Made by a program: the position numbers and the translations under genes | Notes under the pieces: model-generated | Database searches by the model: none | What the model saw: the letters and a program-made list of their open reading frames with translations, nothing else | What the model was told of the DNA's origin: nothing | Shown here: positions 11,370-22,644 of the stretch, in pieces | How positions within the stretch are numbered: position 1 is the stretch's first letter | How the letters are laid out: each line of letters opens with the position of its first letter | Assembly (NCBI GenBank): GCA_031772625.1 | Contig: CM062818.1 | Coordinates: 210,979,742 to 211,043,741, forward strand | DNA length: 64,000 nucleotides | Direction: 5' to 3' | Source of the DNA: Pinus tabuliformis | Taxonomy: Eukaryota; Streptophyta; Pinopsida; Pinales; Pinaceae

Positions 11370-11840
11370 TTTTGGAAATTATTTTTTGATGGATCTAAAT
11401 CTAATGATGGAGTTATGGCAGGTTTCATATTGGTTAGCCCCGAAGGAGAAAAAAATATGTTGGCATGCAGACTTGAATTTGAATGCATGAATAATACTGC
11501 TGAATATGAAGCATTAGTTCAAGGGTTTTATAAAGCCATAAGCCTTGACATCAAATACCTTCAAGTTTTTGGAGATTCAAAAATTGTAATCAAACAGGTG
11601 AGGAATACTATTAACTATCTTTCTGGATATTTGAAGCATTACCAATCATTAGTCCAAAACCTCACCTCACATTTCCTAGCATTTAACATTTCCCCAATTC
11701 CAAGACTTCTAAATGCAAGTGCCGATCTTTTGGCTAACGTTGCATCCAAGCTCATATCACTAGAAGATTACAGTGCTGATCAATTTTCTATAGAATTAAT
11801 TTTTAGACCTTCTATTCTCGATAACAACACCAATTGGTGA
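11370..11840 (+). pseudogene. Element H RNase H-like domain ahead of RT (archaeal-type RNase H candidate)
   Basis: The sequence opens with 'FFDGSKSNDGVMAGFIL' (about 11388-11440) and continues 'MNNTAEYEALVQGFYKAISL' (about 11487-11545), 'VFGDSKIVIKQV' (about 11563-11600) and 'RLLNASADLLANVASKL' (about 11704-11755). These are the D, E, D and final D-bearing motifs of the RNase HI fold, in the style of the extra archaeal-type RNase H of Tat retrotransposons and plant RNase H-like proteins. A separate, degenerate Gypsy-type RNase H follows the RT at about 13140-13430. In Ogre/Retand elements the extra domain is known between RNase H and integrase; here it precedes RT. The frame looks fairly well kept across this domain compared with its neighbours. 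Confidence 0.75.
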
Positions 11841-11951
11841 GTTTTTAATAATGATCCAGATATCATAATTTTTCTAACATCCGAAGGCCCATATGATGAC
11901 CAGATAATAGATGAAGATCAGCACGATAACCAGCTCCAGAAAAAAACAAGT

Positions 11952-13664
11952 GTGAATCCCATACCTAAATTTGTAGTTAAGGTGGAAGATCTATATGATC
12001 TTAAGGACAAATTCAAGAAACCAACTAACTCAAAACTTCAAAGTTCAATATTGAGGTTTGAATTAGTTAATCTTGGAACTGACCTTAAACCTCAAAATAT
12101 TAATCTAGGTCTTGGTCTTACACCCGATGAAAGATTAGCCTTCATTAATTTGTTAAAGAGATATAAAAATGTTTTTGCTTGGAATTATGATGAACTTAAG
12201 GCATATGATACTTCCATAATTCAACATACCATTCCTATGATATCCGACAAGAACCCTATACAACAGAAGTTGAGAAAGATTCATCCCAATTTAGAAAATC
12301 AAATCAAATCTGAATTAAATAACTTTCTCAAGGCAAAAATAATTTTTCCTGTCAGACATTCAAGGTGGGTTTCTAACCTAGTTCCAGTCAGGAAAAAGAA
12401 TGGTGATATTCGAATTTGTATATACTTTCGCAATCTCAACAAAGCTTGTCACTTTCGCAATCTCAACAAAGCTTGTCAAAAGGACAACTTTCCATTGCCT
12501 CCTATGGAATAGATACTGCAGTCAGTTGCAAGCTCAGAGTTAATGTCTTTTCTGGATGGATTTTCAGGTCATAATCAAATTCTCGTACATCCAGATAATC
12601 GACTAAACACCACATTTAGAACCAAATGGGGAACATACGCTTATCAAAATATGCCATTTGGATTAATCAATGTTGGCTCAACATTTTAGAGAGCCATGGG
12701 TATATATTTCAAAGGTTTGATGAATAAAATAGTGGTCATTTATTTAGATGATATAACTATATATTTAAAGAAGCACATGAATCACTTAAAGCACTTAAGA
12801 CAAATCTTTGAACATTGTAAAAGATATGGAATTTCTCTAAATCCAAAGAAATCTTTCTTTGATTTAAGCGAAGGTAATCTTCTTGGATTTATTGTATCTA
12901 AAGATGGTATTCACATAGATCCTGATAGGATAAGAGAAATTTATGAAATCTCTTTGCCTCATAACAAAAAAACCATGCAATCTTTCTTAGGTCAGATAAA
13001 TTTTGTCAAAATATTTGTCCTTGACTTTTCACGAATTGTTTTACCCCTCCAATCTATGATCAAGAAAAATTTTATTTTTAAATGGGGACACAAATAGCAT
13101 GAATCTTTCAATCTTATCAAACAAGCAATTATAAATTCTCCCTCTTTAGCAACTCCGAATTTTTCTAATCATTTTATTTTATATACTTTTTCTTTCGAAA
13201 CATCATATGCAGCTATTTTGACTCAAGTCAATGATGAGAAAGTTGAAGCACCAATTTCTTTCTTTAGCTCCAATTTGCAAGGTGCTGAATTGAATTACTC
13301 AGATGTTGAAAAGTAGGCTTTTGCTGTTTTCAAATAAATAAAACATTTTAGACATTTTCTTCTTAAAACTCACAATAAAGTAATAGTTCCATTTTCATCA
13401 GTGAGAAATTTATTGATGCAAAGAGAATTAGGTGAGAGAAGAGCAAATTGGGTAACAACACTGCAAGAATATGACATTGAAATTAGACCAGCTAAAATTG
13501 TTAGAGGTCAAGGTTTTTGCAGAATGTTAGCTGGAGCATCCAACTTACCAACACCAAAAGATTCAGGTGATGATATACAAATATGTGAGGTAAGCCTCAA
13601 TGATACTGAATCTAAATATGATGATATCATCTTTTATTTGAAAAATGGATATGCCCCTATGTAG
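11952..13664 (+). pseudogene. Element H reverse transcriptase and Gypsy RNase H (decayed)
   Basis: After a linker with 'ERLAFINLLKRYKNVFAWNY' (about 12130-12190), RT motifs run in order: 'SNLVPVRKKNGDIRIC' near 12373-12420, 'SFLDGFSGHNQI' near 12545-12580, 'QNMPFGLINVGSTF' near 12645-12687 and 'VIYLDDITIY' near 12735-12765. A C-terminal Gypsy RNase H follows with 'APISFFSSNLQGAELNYSDV' near 13250-13310. There is a short internal duplication of 'HFRNLNKAC' near 12425-12475. The gene product would synthesise cDNA. It has several breaks. Confidence 0.82.
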
Positions 13665-13794
13665 CTCAATTACAAAAGAAAAAGGGCTTTGAGATTAAAA
13701 TCTAAGCAATATGAAATCATCAATGATGTTTTGTTTAGGAAGAATTATGATTATGTTTTACTTAAGTGCCTTGAAAAATATGAGGCATAAATTT

Positions 13795-14900
13795 TTTTGC
13801 AGGAACTCCATGATGGACTAGCTGGTGGACATTTTGGAGGAGACACAACAACGCATAAAATCCTGCATGCTGGCTATTATTGGCCAACCTTATTCAAAGA
13901 TGCACAAGAATATGTAAGGAAGTGAAAAATTTGACAAACAGCTGTTGGAAGACAAAGGAAACCCACATTATCATTACAACCGGTCAACATTGAACCACCA
14001 TTTGAGCAATGGGGGCTGGACATAAAAGGTGAGATTGTTTCTCACTCTTCAAAGCAACATAGATACATCTTTTACAACAACTGATTACTTCACTAAGTAG
14101 GTTGAAGCAATTCCAATAAAGGTAGCCAATTCTGAAAACATTATTGAATATATTGATCAATTTATTATTACTAGATTTGGTCTACCAACTGCCCTCATGT
14201 TTGACAATGCATCCTATTTGCAATGCTATGACAAAATTTTCTCTCAAAAGAGGTTTTAAACTTAAATATTCTGCTAACTATTATCCTTAGGGAAATGGTT
14301 TAGTTGAATCAACGAATAAAAATATCATAAGGATCATCAAACGAACTATTGATCAGAGTTAGAAAAACTGGCATAAATCTTTAAAAGTTGCTCTATACGC
14401 AGATCGAATAACAAAGAAGGCCTCAATAGGCACTTCTCTTTTTAATTTGGTCTATGGGAAAGAAGTTGTCCTTCCTACAAATGTAGCTCTTCCCTCTCTA
14501 GCCCTAGTTAAATTTATTGAAGAGACTCCTTCCTCTTCTATACAGTTATGGCAATCACAAATCCTCAAACTCGAAGAAGAAAGGGATAAAGCCAAAATCA
14601 TACATGCACATCATCAACAGTTTATCAAATCTTCCTTTGATGCAAATTCTGTAAGTCCTAAATCTTTTCAACTTGAAGACCTTGTATTGAAGTGGGATAA
14701 AGCACACGGGGAAAAAGCTAAGCATACCAAATTCCAAAGAATGTGGCTTGGCCCATTTTAGATTGCAGAAAAAATTGGCCCATCAACATTTCTATTGCAA
14801 GATTTACCAGGAAAGAGAGATTCTCTGCCTGTGAATGGACATTTTTTGAAGAAACATTTTTCATAGAAGATAACCTCTTCTATCCCTTGTACACTATTGC
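13795..14900 (+). pseudogene. Element H integrase (decayed)
   Basis: The HHCC zinc region is visible as 'LQELHDGLAGGHFGGDTTTH' and 'AGYYWPTLFKDAQEYV' (about 13798-13920). It is followed by core blocks 'PPFEQWGLDIKGE' (about 13990-14030), 'TRFGLPTALMFDNA' (about 14170-14210) and 'VYGKEVVLPTNVALP' (about 14450-14495). A C-terminal segment 'GPFQIAEKI'-like pattern closes it near 14750-14790. It joins cDNA to target DNA in this family. The region is heavily decayed. No RNase H-like domain is seen between it and the preceding RNase H. Confidence 0.75.
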
Positions 14901-14979
14901 CTTTACTTTTCCTAGGAAAATAAAGTTAAATAATATTTACTTTTGGCCTTACAATAAAAAATCTCTTCAAATATTTTAA

Positions 14980-16850
14980 TTTTTTGCTTGTATAAGTAGA
15001 GATTGTTAAGAAAATAATTATAACGTTCGAAAAATAAGCTAAGTTCTATCTCTCTGAAATTTGCTTGTTTTCACCAAAATTATTTACTCTCTCAGAAACC
15101 CCAATTTTATAAAGAAACCTTTGTTCTATTATCAGTGAAGAAAAGTATCTTTAACAAAGTAAGGACTCTTTGCAGATAAGCACGTTTAACTCTGTAATTG
15201 TCATCTAGAAACTATTAAGGAGTCAATGATTCTCCCCATCCAGTAAAATTTTCTCTTTTTAGAGTGTAATTCTAAAATATACTAAAACTTAAAAGATAAG
15301 AGGTCTCATTAAGAGTCGGCTTACCATGTTCATAGGGAAATAATAATCTGACATTACCAATACTGCATATCAAAATAGGGTAATGGCTCAAGATTATTTT
15401 AATCAAAAGACAAGGGGTCTCATCATGAGCCAGCTTGTTCAGTTGAATTACAACTAGTGAATGGCATTGTCACTTTTTGGCCACCAAACCAAGACAATGA
15501 CTTTTAAGTAGAAAAAAAGAAAAAAAAAAATTAGAAGAAAATAAACTGTTTAAAAACAAAGAGAAGAGAATAAGTATATGAATGTGAACTTATCTCTAAA
15601 AATTACACTCTTATCTAGATGGAATACTGAATCATTGATGTTTAAAAGGTAACCCTGTCGAGGCTATGGACGCCTGTTGGCAGCAGAGGCTCTACCTGTG
15701 ACAAATGAGTACATCTAAAAGCTAATTTGCAAGAGCCCCATACTTTATCTTTAAACCAAGTAAAGACTGATATAGACAAATGAATTTTCATTTTGAAGAG
15801 GATATCAAATGAATTGTGATTATGTGAGCTTGTTTTCTTATTCAAATAAATGTTTCTTATCTTAGATTTCATGTCATTCCTATTTTTTGAACTATCTTTA
15901 TTTTGGAAGTTTTAGAAGTTTCAAAAAACTATCAGAGATAACTGGTTCTTCTAGTGAATCGTCAATTGTTGTACTATTCAACAACTCCCCCATTTATTGA
16001 TTTAATAATTAATATTGTATTAGTAAATGGGGACCCTTTTAAAAATTCTCCAAAAAAATTTAGCGAATAAAATCTTACCTTTGTAAAGCATTTGGAATAA
16101 AAATTTGGATAAACGACACGATAAAACATTCCTGTTTTATCGCAAATCACAGGATCTGATAATAACAAAGGTTAGTCATGAGGCATAATTCATGAGATGC
16201 AATAATTTAAATCCTCATAAAAACCCATTAATAACACTTAGCTTCTATAATACTTAAGGCTTGAACTATTCTTCAAATGTCTTTATCGCAATCACATCTC
16301 ATTTCTTAAAAGAGCACAAACATACAAACTACAAGAAAGTGCAAAATGCAATGTAATCCGGACCCAGCGGAATATTAAAACTATTATATAGAACTACATT
16401 CGGGTCCAACATGTCATAATCCCGCTTATCACATATCGCAAAATATTAAAACAACTTTGAATTACTCTATTCATAATCTCTAATATTGTGATTTGCGAGA
16501 TTTGCATTTTGCAATTCATCGCAATCGCAAAATTGGTATTACGTGAATATTCAAATCAATCCGAAATATCAGTTTGAAATATGCGATGCGGCATTTTGAT
16601 AATACATAAAGAAAATCTTGTGTGAGCCTTAATGTATAGTTACTGAGATTTAAAGGCATTTATTCGTTTAACGGCTTGAGATAATAGATATCTTTCTTAT
16701 TCGTGTTTGAAATAAAAGATCTATCCTTATGTGCTTTTAGAATTTACTGTGCTAATCATGCTTTCACTTGCAATTACCACTCTACGTTTTTATCTTGTTT
16801 TCTCCATTTGCCTGAATTACAGGAAATCTTCGAAGAACACAACACTTACA
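14980..16850 (+). other. Non-coding part of element H after integrase
   Basis: About 1.9 kb of AT-rich sequence without a convincing gene. It holds an A/G-rich tract (about 15508-15572), a diverged direct repeat containing GGTCTCAT..GAG.C.GCTT (about 15290-15335 and 15405-15447), and a cluster of ATCGCA/TGCGAT-type words at about 16425-16590. The purine tract might be a polypurine tract if the 3' LTR is several kb long, as in some Tat elements, but I cannot show this. Confidence 0.5.
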
Positions 16851-16852
16851 AA

Positions 16853-19800
16853 GATGGTTAAGAAAGGGAAAAAGACCGCAAAGGATATTGCCCCTAAGCT
16901 GTCATAAATGCTACCCTTATTCTCTGATACCACTTGTAACAAAGATGGCGGAACTACGACTTAGGAGGCAATGTAAAATCTACTAGAGGGAGAGAACCCA
17001 AGGCCCCTTTAAGTTAAGGCAACAACGGATGCCATGAATTCATCTGATGCTTCTTACTTAGAAGCAACGTGCTCTTTTCTACACAAGGTTGCTGCAAGAC
17101 CAAAAATATTACCCTATACAGATATGGCAAGATGGATTATTGAGGAAGTAGAGTTTTAGATAGAACGTTCAGAACCTCCAGGCAAGACGTTATGGGATCA
17201 TTCAAATCAGACAATTTGAGCCAAATGTACCATCTGTTGCAGCCAAAGAAGATCTATGACAAAGCTTTTATCGAGCATTTTGCCAAAGAGAATGAAGATC
17301 CAATGGACGTCATGCAAGCTTGGAGGTCTGGCTCCAACAATTTTAGACGGGAGAAAACTAGTATGTACCCCATCGCAACTCTATCAACCCCATACAATTT
17401 TACAGCTGCAATGTTGTGTAGGCTATTCAGAAAAGATGATACCACCAAATTTTCCATTGAATGGGTTCCCCTGATTGATGCAATTATGAATGCTACCATT
17501 CTGAACTAGAGTACTATTTTGGCAGATAACCTAGCCATGGCCATTAGAGAATACATGCATCATAGAATTGTATCCACTCGAGTTATCCCTCCCTTTTTCA
17601 TGAATGCTTATGTCATGGATGCTATATGTTTTTGCTCGCATTTTCCAAACATGGGTTGGAAATGGACTTTAAAAGATCCCACACCCTTCCATGTTTATCA
17701 TAAAATACGGTGGGAATCACATTTTGGCTCCCATTTTTATAATATTTGTCATGTCTTCATGCTGCTTATTTATCAGACCATTTTTTATAAGAAACCTCCA
17801 GGCTTTCAGAGGAAGCAAAGATTGACATCTTGCCGAAGGCAAGATGGTTTGGTGAGGAATGGTTCACTTATATAAGAGTTTTCAAGAGTATTACTACTCC
17901 CCATGTTCTCTCATACTATCTTCTAGATAAACTACTGGCACGAGAAATAACTTATCAGAAAGTGGGTGATGGAATCACCAAAATCTGTAAGGAGTAGAAG
18001 GAAGCCATTTGGCCAACCTTCCCATTACAATGTGGCGCTTTTGCATTGCATGATCTCGGGTATGCATTTAAAGAAATATAGAATATCATGGCCCTAAACC
18101 TAACTAACATGCTAGGTAAACAATATGACCCCAACTGGGTTGTTAAGAATTTTACTGCCATGGTCAAAGTCACGCAATTCAGTCATGAGGAAGATCCGTT
18201 TCATGATTTATTTGAGCAAGCAGAGATATTTTCACAAGTTTTTCACTTAGAGTCACTGAAGCTAGAAACAAAGGACCTCAAATAATTCCACATGTACATA
18301 AATAAAAGGTTCGAACAAGTCCCTTTCGACCTATTACAAATTGAAGAAATAAGAGAACCTACTTCCAGCGTAAGCCTGGAGGAGAGTTCCAAGCATAATT
18401 CTGATGAAGAATCACAAGAGAATTTAGCTCAGGGTTATAAAGACTCTGAACATGAATCTAAGAATAAATAAGGAAGCCTCGAGGCAGACCCTTAATAGGA
18501 TACAGAAGAAAACCGTACAGAAACGACTGAGAAGGTCTCAACTGTACAGGACATGGAGACTAGTCCCGCACAGGTTGAAACAGAAAAGACTCTAGTCATC
18601 AAATTGGAACAGGACTGGGAGCAATTTAATAAGAAGCTCCAAAGAGAGACTATTCTTGAATAAATGTCTGGATTCTAGACTCCACAACACACTCGATAGG
18701 TTGTAAATCCATAAACCATAATACAAGAAATTGTAACTACTTAAGACATTGAGGTCATCCTGGTACATCCAACTTCTGAAATTGTTTTGAAGGTTGAAGA
18801 AATACCGCCCTTAGATATATTCTACAGTCCTACACATAAGGTTGTAGTAAAAAGGTAGAGAAAGAAAATAAAATTAGATGTATCGACAACAACAAGTTTT
18901 GAAAGTGAGCCAATGGAGATAGTGTGGAGAGACACCCCCATGGATCCAACAGACAACCTTACAAAGCTATCAAAATATGGAGGAGCTTATGCAACTGTAA
19001 CAATTGATAAGGCAACAGAGGTTTAGTTGTTACTAAAGAAAAATGAAGAAAGAGTTCAATTACTTGAACAACAACTCGAGCAAGAAAGGCAAAGCACCAA
19101 TAAGCAGGCATAAATACAACTGGCACAACTTCAACAAAATTTTGAGCAAATGACAATACAACATCAAACAGACATGGCAGTAAAGAACACACAGATTCAC
19201 CAAATGCAAGGTATATTGGACAAATCCAAAGGCATCCCTCAAGTATATGAATTTATCAAAGAGGCACTTGAGTTAAATTCTCTTTTGGTACAACAACAGG
19301 AAGTATTCTGTCAAAGAATTTCAATGATCAAACCTTATTGTGAATCAAGTGACAAATTAAACAATCAAGTGATTGATCAAAGATTGGAATATGAAGAGCT
19401 AAACAAAAGAATAACGAAATTCATTTCTTGAGAAGAATCTAAAGAAGACAGGAAGACCGATCTACCAAAGATTGAGGAGTCCCACAAAGACATCTTATTT
19501 TTAGATTGAGATGTACAGTTAAAACAAATAGGAGAGGGCAGCAACAAGAACAGCAAGTACTGCAAACAACATCATTGATGCTATCAATGAAAATATCCAC
19601 ACTGTTAATCTTATCAGAGAATGCAGTATAGAAGCTCTCCCAGATGTTAAACAGTTGGAAAAATGGTGGAAAGAAACTGCCCAAACAAATACAGAAGCAA
19701 TCAAGCAACTGTCTAAGCTCGATTGGGAAACATACTGGTGGTTTCTGGTAAAACCACATAGTCATTGGATGACTTTACATTGTTTAACTAATTCTTCTCA

Positions 19801-19924
19801 AAAGATGGTGCCACCTCTCACCGATGATGTATTCACGGGGCAACTAAGATCCAAAATTGGCCAACCTCCCCAGGTTAAGCCAATGATAGACATTTGCGAG
19901 CTCAAGGACCGAATGGCCAAATAG
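16853..19924 (+). pseudogene. Decayed accessory coding region of element H, downstream of integrase
   Basis: A 3-kb region on the element's coding strand keeps protein-like composition over long stretches. It begins with a basic segment (MVKKGKKTAKDIAPK, near 16853). A mixed helical/aromatic part (about 17190-18285) contains 'PPFFMNAYVMDAICFCSHFP' and 'FGSHFYNICHVFMLL'. An acidic Ser/Glu part follows (about 18350-18500). A Gln/Glu-rich, probably coiled-coil part (about 19020-19430) contains 'EERVQLLEQQLEQERQS'. A final Trp-rich stretch lies at about 19650-19760. I recognise no family. Some Tat elements carry extra ORFs, so it is probably element-encoded, but a captured host gene is possible. 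It is broken many times. Confidence 0.5.
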
Positions 19925-20539
19925 GGCCATTCAATTTGCAAAAGCTTATCATCATTTATTTTTATTTTTATTTTTTCTTTCACTTATTCTGAGGAAGGTT
20001 GTTTGAAACCTCCTCATCTTTTTATGTAATAATCTATTTTTGAGGAATGTTTTATAATATTTAAACCCCTCTCATGCATTTAGAGAGGGGTCCAGGATTT
20101 TATCAAAAACACTTTACAAGACGTTATACTTTTGTATTTTTGTGAAGGTTTTGACGAAATTATTGGAACATGATCTATTTTTTTTTGAATATCGAAGCAT
20201 ACTCTACTGAAATTACACTTTTGTACTCTTAGAGTGTACTTGATTGGATGAAAGTGGAACAATATTGCTGAGCCCATGAGAAGGACCTTTCATATATGGT
20301 ACTTTTATCTTAAGAGCATGTTTTATTTATGAATTAGCAATACTCTTTATTTAATTGTCTTATGTATGAAAATCTGAGTTATAGTTCTACATTATTGCAC
20401 TTGTATATGATGTTTCAGCTCTCGTTCCTTATTGAATACATTAACAATTACTATATGCAATAAAGTTTTATCAATTGTTTTGTCTAACTATTTATCCAAA
20501 ACAATTATCATTCACGATTTCATTTCTTTTAATAGTTGA

Positions 20540-20857
20540 ATAATCTTTATTACCAGTTGCTTTGAGACATCTTTGTATATCACATATCTTAGTTTATTCC
20601 CCGATATATTTATAGTAAGATAATGTTAGATTCAGATAGATGCATGTGTTTGTTATTTAGATTAGATTATTCTTAGTTGAATCATTCTCCATTATATCTT
20701 ATATCACCCCAACAACATTATCAAATCAATCCTCTCCGGGAAATTGGTTCCAGTCTCAGTAAGAGCCACTATACCAAACTAAAGAGGAGCTGCTTTGAAG
20801 GTCCGTATCGGGTGGTTATCCCCATGTTATCACAACGAATTTCGAGGCTTCAAAAAA
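20540..20857 (+). repeat. Element H 3' LTR, part alignable to the 5' LTR
   Basis: Aligns with bases 1-320 and ends near CTTCAAAAAACA. The 3' LTR starts further upstream, but its start cannot be fixed because the corresponding 5' part lies outside the window. Candidate purine tracts followed by TG occur near 19990 and 20040. Confidence 0.78.
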
Positions 20858-20859
20858 CA

Positions 20860-21267
20860 CCTTGCAGACAATAGAATCAAGTACAATAACAGGTAACATA
20901 CAACTAGATTAATATCTCAATGTGAAAATGGTATTATGAAATCTCTGACTCTTATTATTTATGAATCGTGATTGAATAAATCACTTCATGTTTCTCTAAC
21001 ACATACAAAAATTTAAATTGTTGTGCCTTCTTTTCGACAACGAAATGCTCAGGTTTCTCAAACACTTAACACATTAAATTGTTGTGCCTTCTTCTTGACA
21101 ACAAAATGCTCACAAAAGGAATGCAACCAACAATACTAGCATATATAGCTTGAACAATTGCTTTGTACTTTGTTTCTATGGATGATCATGTGACAATTCG
21201 TTTTTTTTACCAACTCACTAATAACTCCTGGACCATGTTGAATAGCTTATGATAGTTTTTGTAGATA
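20860..21267. other. Spacer between H and F
   Basis: About 400 bp without a gene. It contains a tandem dimer of about 61 bp: 20988-21049 and 21050-21110, both with ATTGTTGTGCCTTCTT and AAATGCT, and a few differences. The left copy of the F target duplication (GTTTT, 21268-21272) closes it. Confidence 0.6.
20988..21110. repeat. Tandem dimer, about 61 bp unit
   Basis: Two adjacent copies share TTTCTC.AACAC, TAAATTGTTGTGCCTTCTT and GACAAC.AAATGCT. The copies differ at several positions, so the duplication is not recent. Confidence 0.75.
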
Positions 21268-21272
21268 GTTTT

Positions 21273-21711
21273 TGTTAGGATATTCCGACACATAGGAAAT
21301 AGTTAAGTACAACTTGGTCTAGTATAGAGTTAGGTAAAGTGTGTTTCTTTATTATGTACATTTTGTAACTTACAATCCGACGGTCACGATATGTAGTGAT
21401 CCGACGGTTCATTCTCTCCTCGGTATTACCGACACTTGATCTGTGGCTTAACACCCGATTGGTCCATGATCTCTATTTAAAGAGCATGGAGGGTCATTTG
21501 TAGGTTAACCGTTCATGAGAGAAGCTTATGAAAATTTTCATTATTTTATTAATAAATTGCCTGAAGTGGCCGCGTTGGCTTAGGCCGTGGACTGTTTCCC
21601 TCTTTGAGGGTTTTAACCACGTCAAAAGTACTGGTGCATTGATCTGCAATCTATTTGTGAGCGGTGTCCTTTAGTGTTCTGTCTGAGGAACTTACCCTGT
21701 AAATTCCTACA
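21273..21711 (+). repeat. Element F 5' LTR
   Basis: 439 bp, ending CCTACA directly before the primer site. A TATA-like TATTTAAA lies at 21474-21481 and AATAAAT near 21552, giving promoter and poly(A) signals in the usual order. Confidence 0.93.
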
Positions 21712-21723
21712 TGGTATCAGAGC
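21712..21723 (+). promoter_or_regulatory. Element F primer binding site (tRNA-iMet)
   Basis: TGGTATCAGAGC abuts the 5' LTR and is the standard complement of the 3' end of plant initiator-Met tRNA. Confidence 0.93.
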
Positions 21724-22152
21724 TATTTGAGGGCCGCGTCCGTTGGTGATCCAAATCTGAAGCCGGTAGAACTGCATCCGACTACCGTTTTCTAGATCTA
21801 CTGTTTCTGGCTGCTTTCGGGCCGAGAGGACTTCTCTGTTGTGTTGGGAGCATCTGTTCCAGTGAGGAATCCCTTTTGTTTCACGCGAAAAGGTTTCTGG
21901 TAGCCCTAGCTGCGTCATTTTTAAGATCTGGAGGTATACAATGTTTATTTGCAGTTTACAGTTATTTTCTCTCTGTTTATTTCGGTTTATTTAGCTTTTT
22001 TATTACCGGATCTATACCTTTCATTTCTGTGTATGCTCTTTGCCATGCGACTCTGTGCGATCTGGGAAAATCAGAAACAGAAAGGAAGGATTTTTCTCAT
22101 GCATATGCTCTTTTCCGCTGCGCCTTAGTGTGATCTCGGAAAATCAGAAACA

Positions 22153-22264
22153 TTGAGGAAAATATTTAGTTTCCAGCTAAAGCTAACTTCGAGCCGCAAG
22201 GTTCGTTTTTGAAAATATTTAATTTCCAGCTAAAGTTAACTTCGAGCCACAAGGTTCGTTTTTT
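22153..22264 (+). repeat. Tandem duplication in the F leader, about 54 bp unit
   Basis: AAAATATTTA.TTTCCAGCT and AACTTCGAGCC.CAAGGTTCG occur twice back to back (about 22157-22209 and 22210-22264). They sit in the untranslated leader between primer site and gag. Confidence 0.8.
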
Positions 22265-22380
22265 TTTGTATGTCCGTGTTGGGTTTTGTGTTTTTTTGTT
22301 TTGTAGGGAAAAAAAACTTTCTCAAAGCAAGCATGCAACCCAAAGCATCAACCCCCCCTCTCTCTCTCAAACTTTTTGTA

Positions 22381-22437
22381 TAGCTCACTTGGTGCAAAGC
22401 TAATTTATGAGAGTAGAGGTCTTGGGTTCAAGTCTCC
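22381..22437 (+). repeat. tRNA-like (SINE-type) pol III promoter boxes in F leader
   Basis: TAGCTCACTTGG (22381-22392) matches the tRNA A-box TRGCNNAGYNGG at all but one position. GGTTCAAGTCT (22425-22435) fits the B-box GGTTCRANNC. The 33-base gap is tRNA-like. T-rich runs flank the region (about 22258-22267 and 22624-22643). This is the head structure of plant tRNA-derived SINEs. No acceptor stem closes it, so it is not a working tRNA gene. It may be an old SINE captured in the leader or a chance match. Confidence 0.5.
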
Positions 22438-22644
22438 ATTTTGTGGGGGCAGATTTTTCATTTCCGCACATTCTCGCACTTCGTCGGCGACTTCATCAAA
22501 TTTTCTTCAAAAAGCCATAACTTCTTCATTCGGAAGCCATTTTCAGAACCGTTTTTTTTGAAACAGCCTAATTTTTCGAGATCTTTCTATTGAAACACTT
22601 AGTTTCAGCATCTATAGCTTCAATTTTTTTTATTTTTTTTTTAA

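Larger units (their letters stand above)
1..20857 (+). mobile_element. Element H: Ty3/Gypsy Tat-like LTR retrotransposon, old, 5' end outside window
   Basis: The first 320 bases match 20540-20857, so they are the end of the 5' LTR and the end of the 3' LTR of one + strand element. Between them, in order, lie a PBS-like site, gag, protease, an RNase H-like domain, reverse transcriptase, a second RNase H, integrase and a long accessory region. Element G (2842-11355) was inserted later with target duplication CGCAA, so H itself supplies over 12 kb. The great size, the protease-region sequence and the extra RNase H point to the Tat clade (Ogre/Retand relatives). It is heavily broken, with well over ten breaks. 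The alignable LTR parts differ at roughly one position in eight by eye, so it is among the oldest insertions here. Its target duplication cannot be read because the left end is missing. Confidence 0.85.

Noticed and set aside
15508-15572. Polypurine tract of element H
   Set aside because: A/G-rich as required, but the LTR start cannot be confirmed because the matching 5' LTR start is outside the window, and the accessory region would then lie inside the LTR.
22381-22437. Functional tRNA gene
   Set aside because: A and B boxes are present, but I see no closing acceptor stem or anticodon arm. It is better read as a SINE-like remnant.
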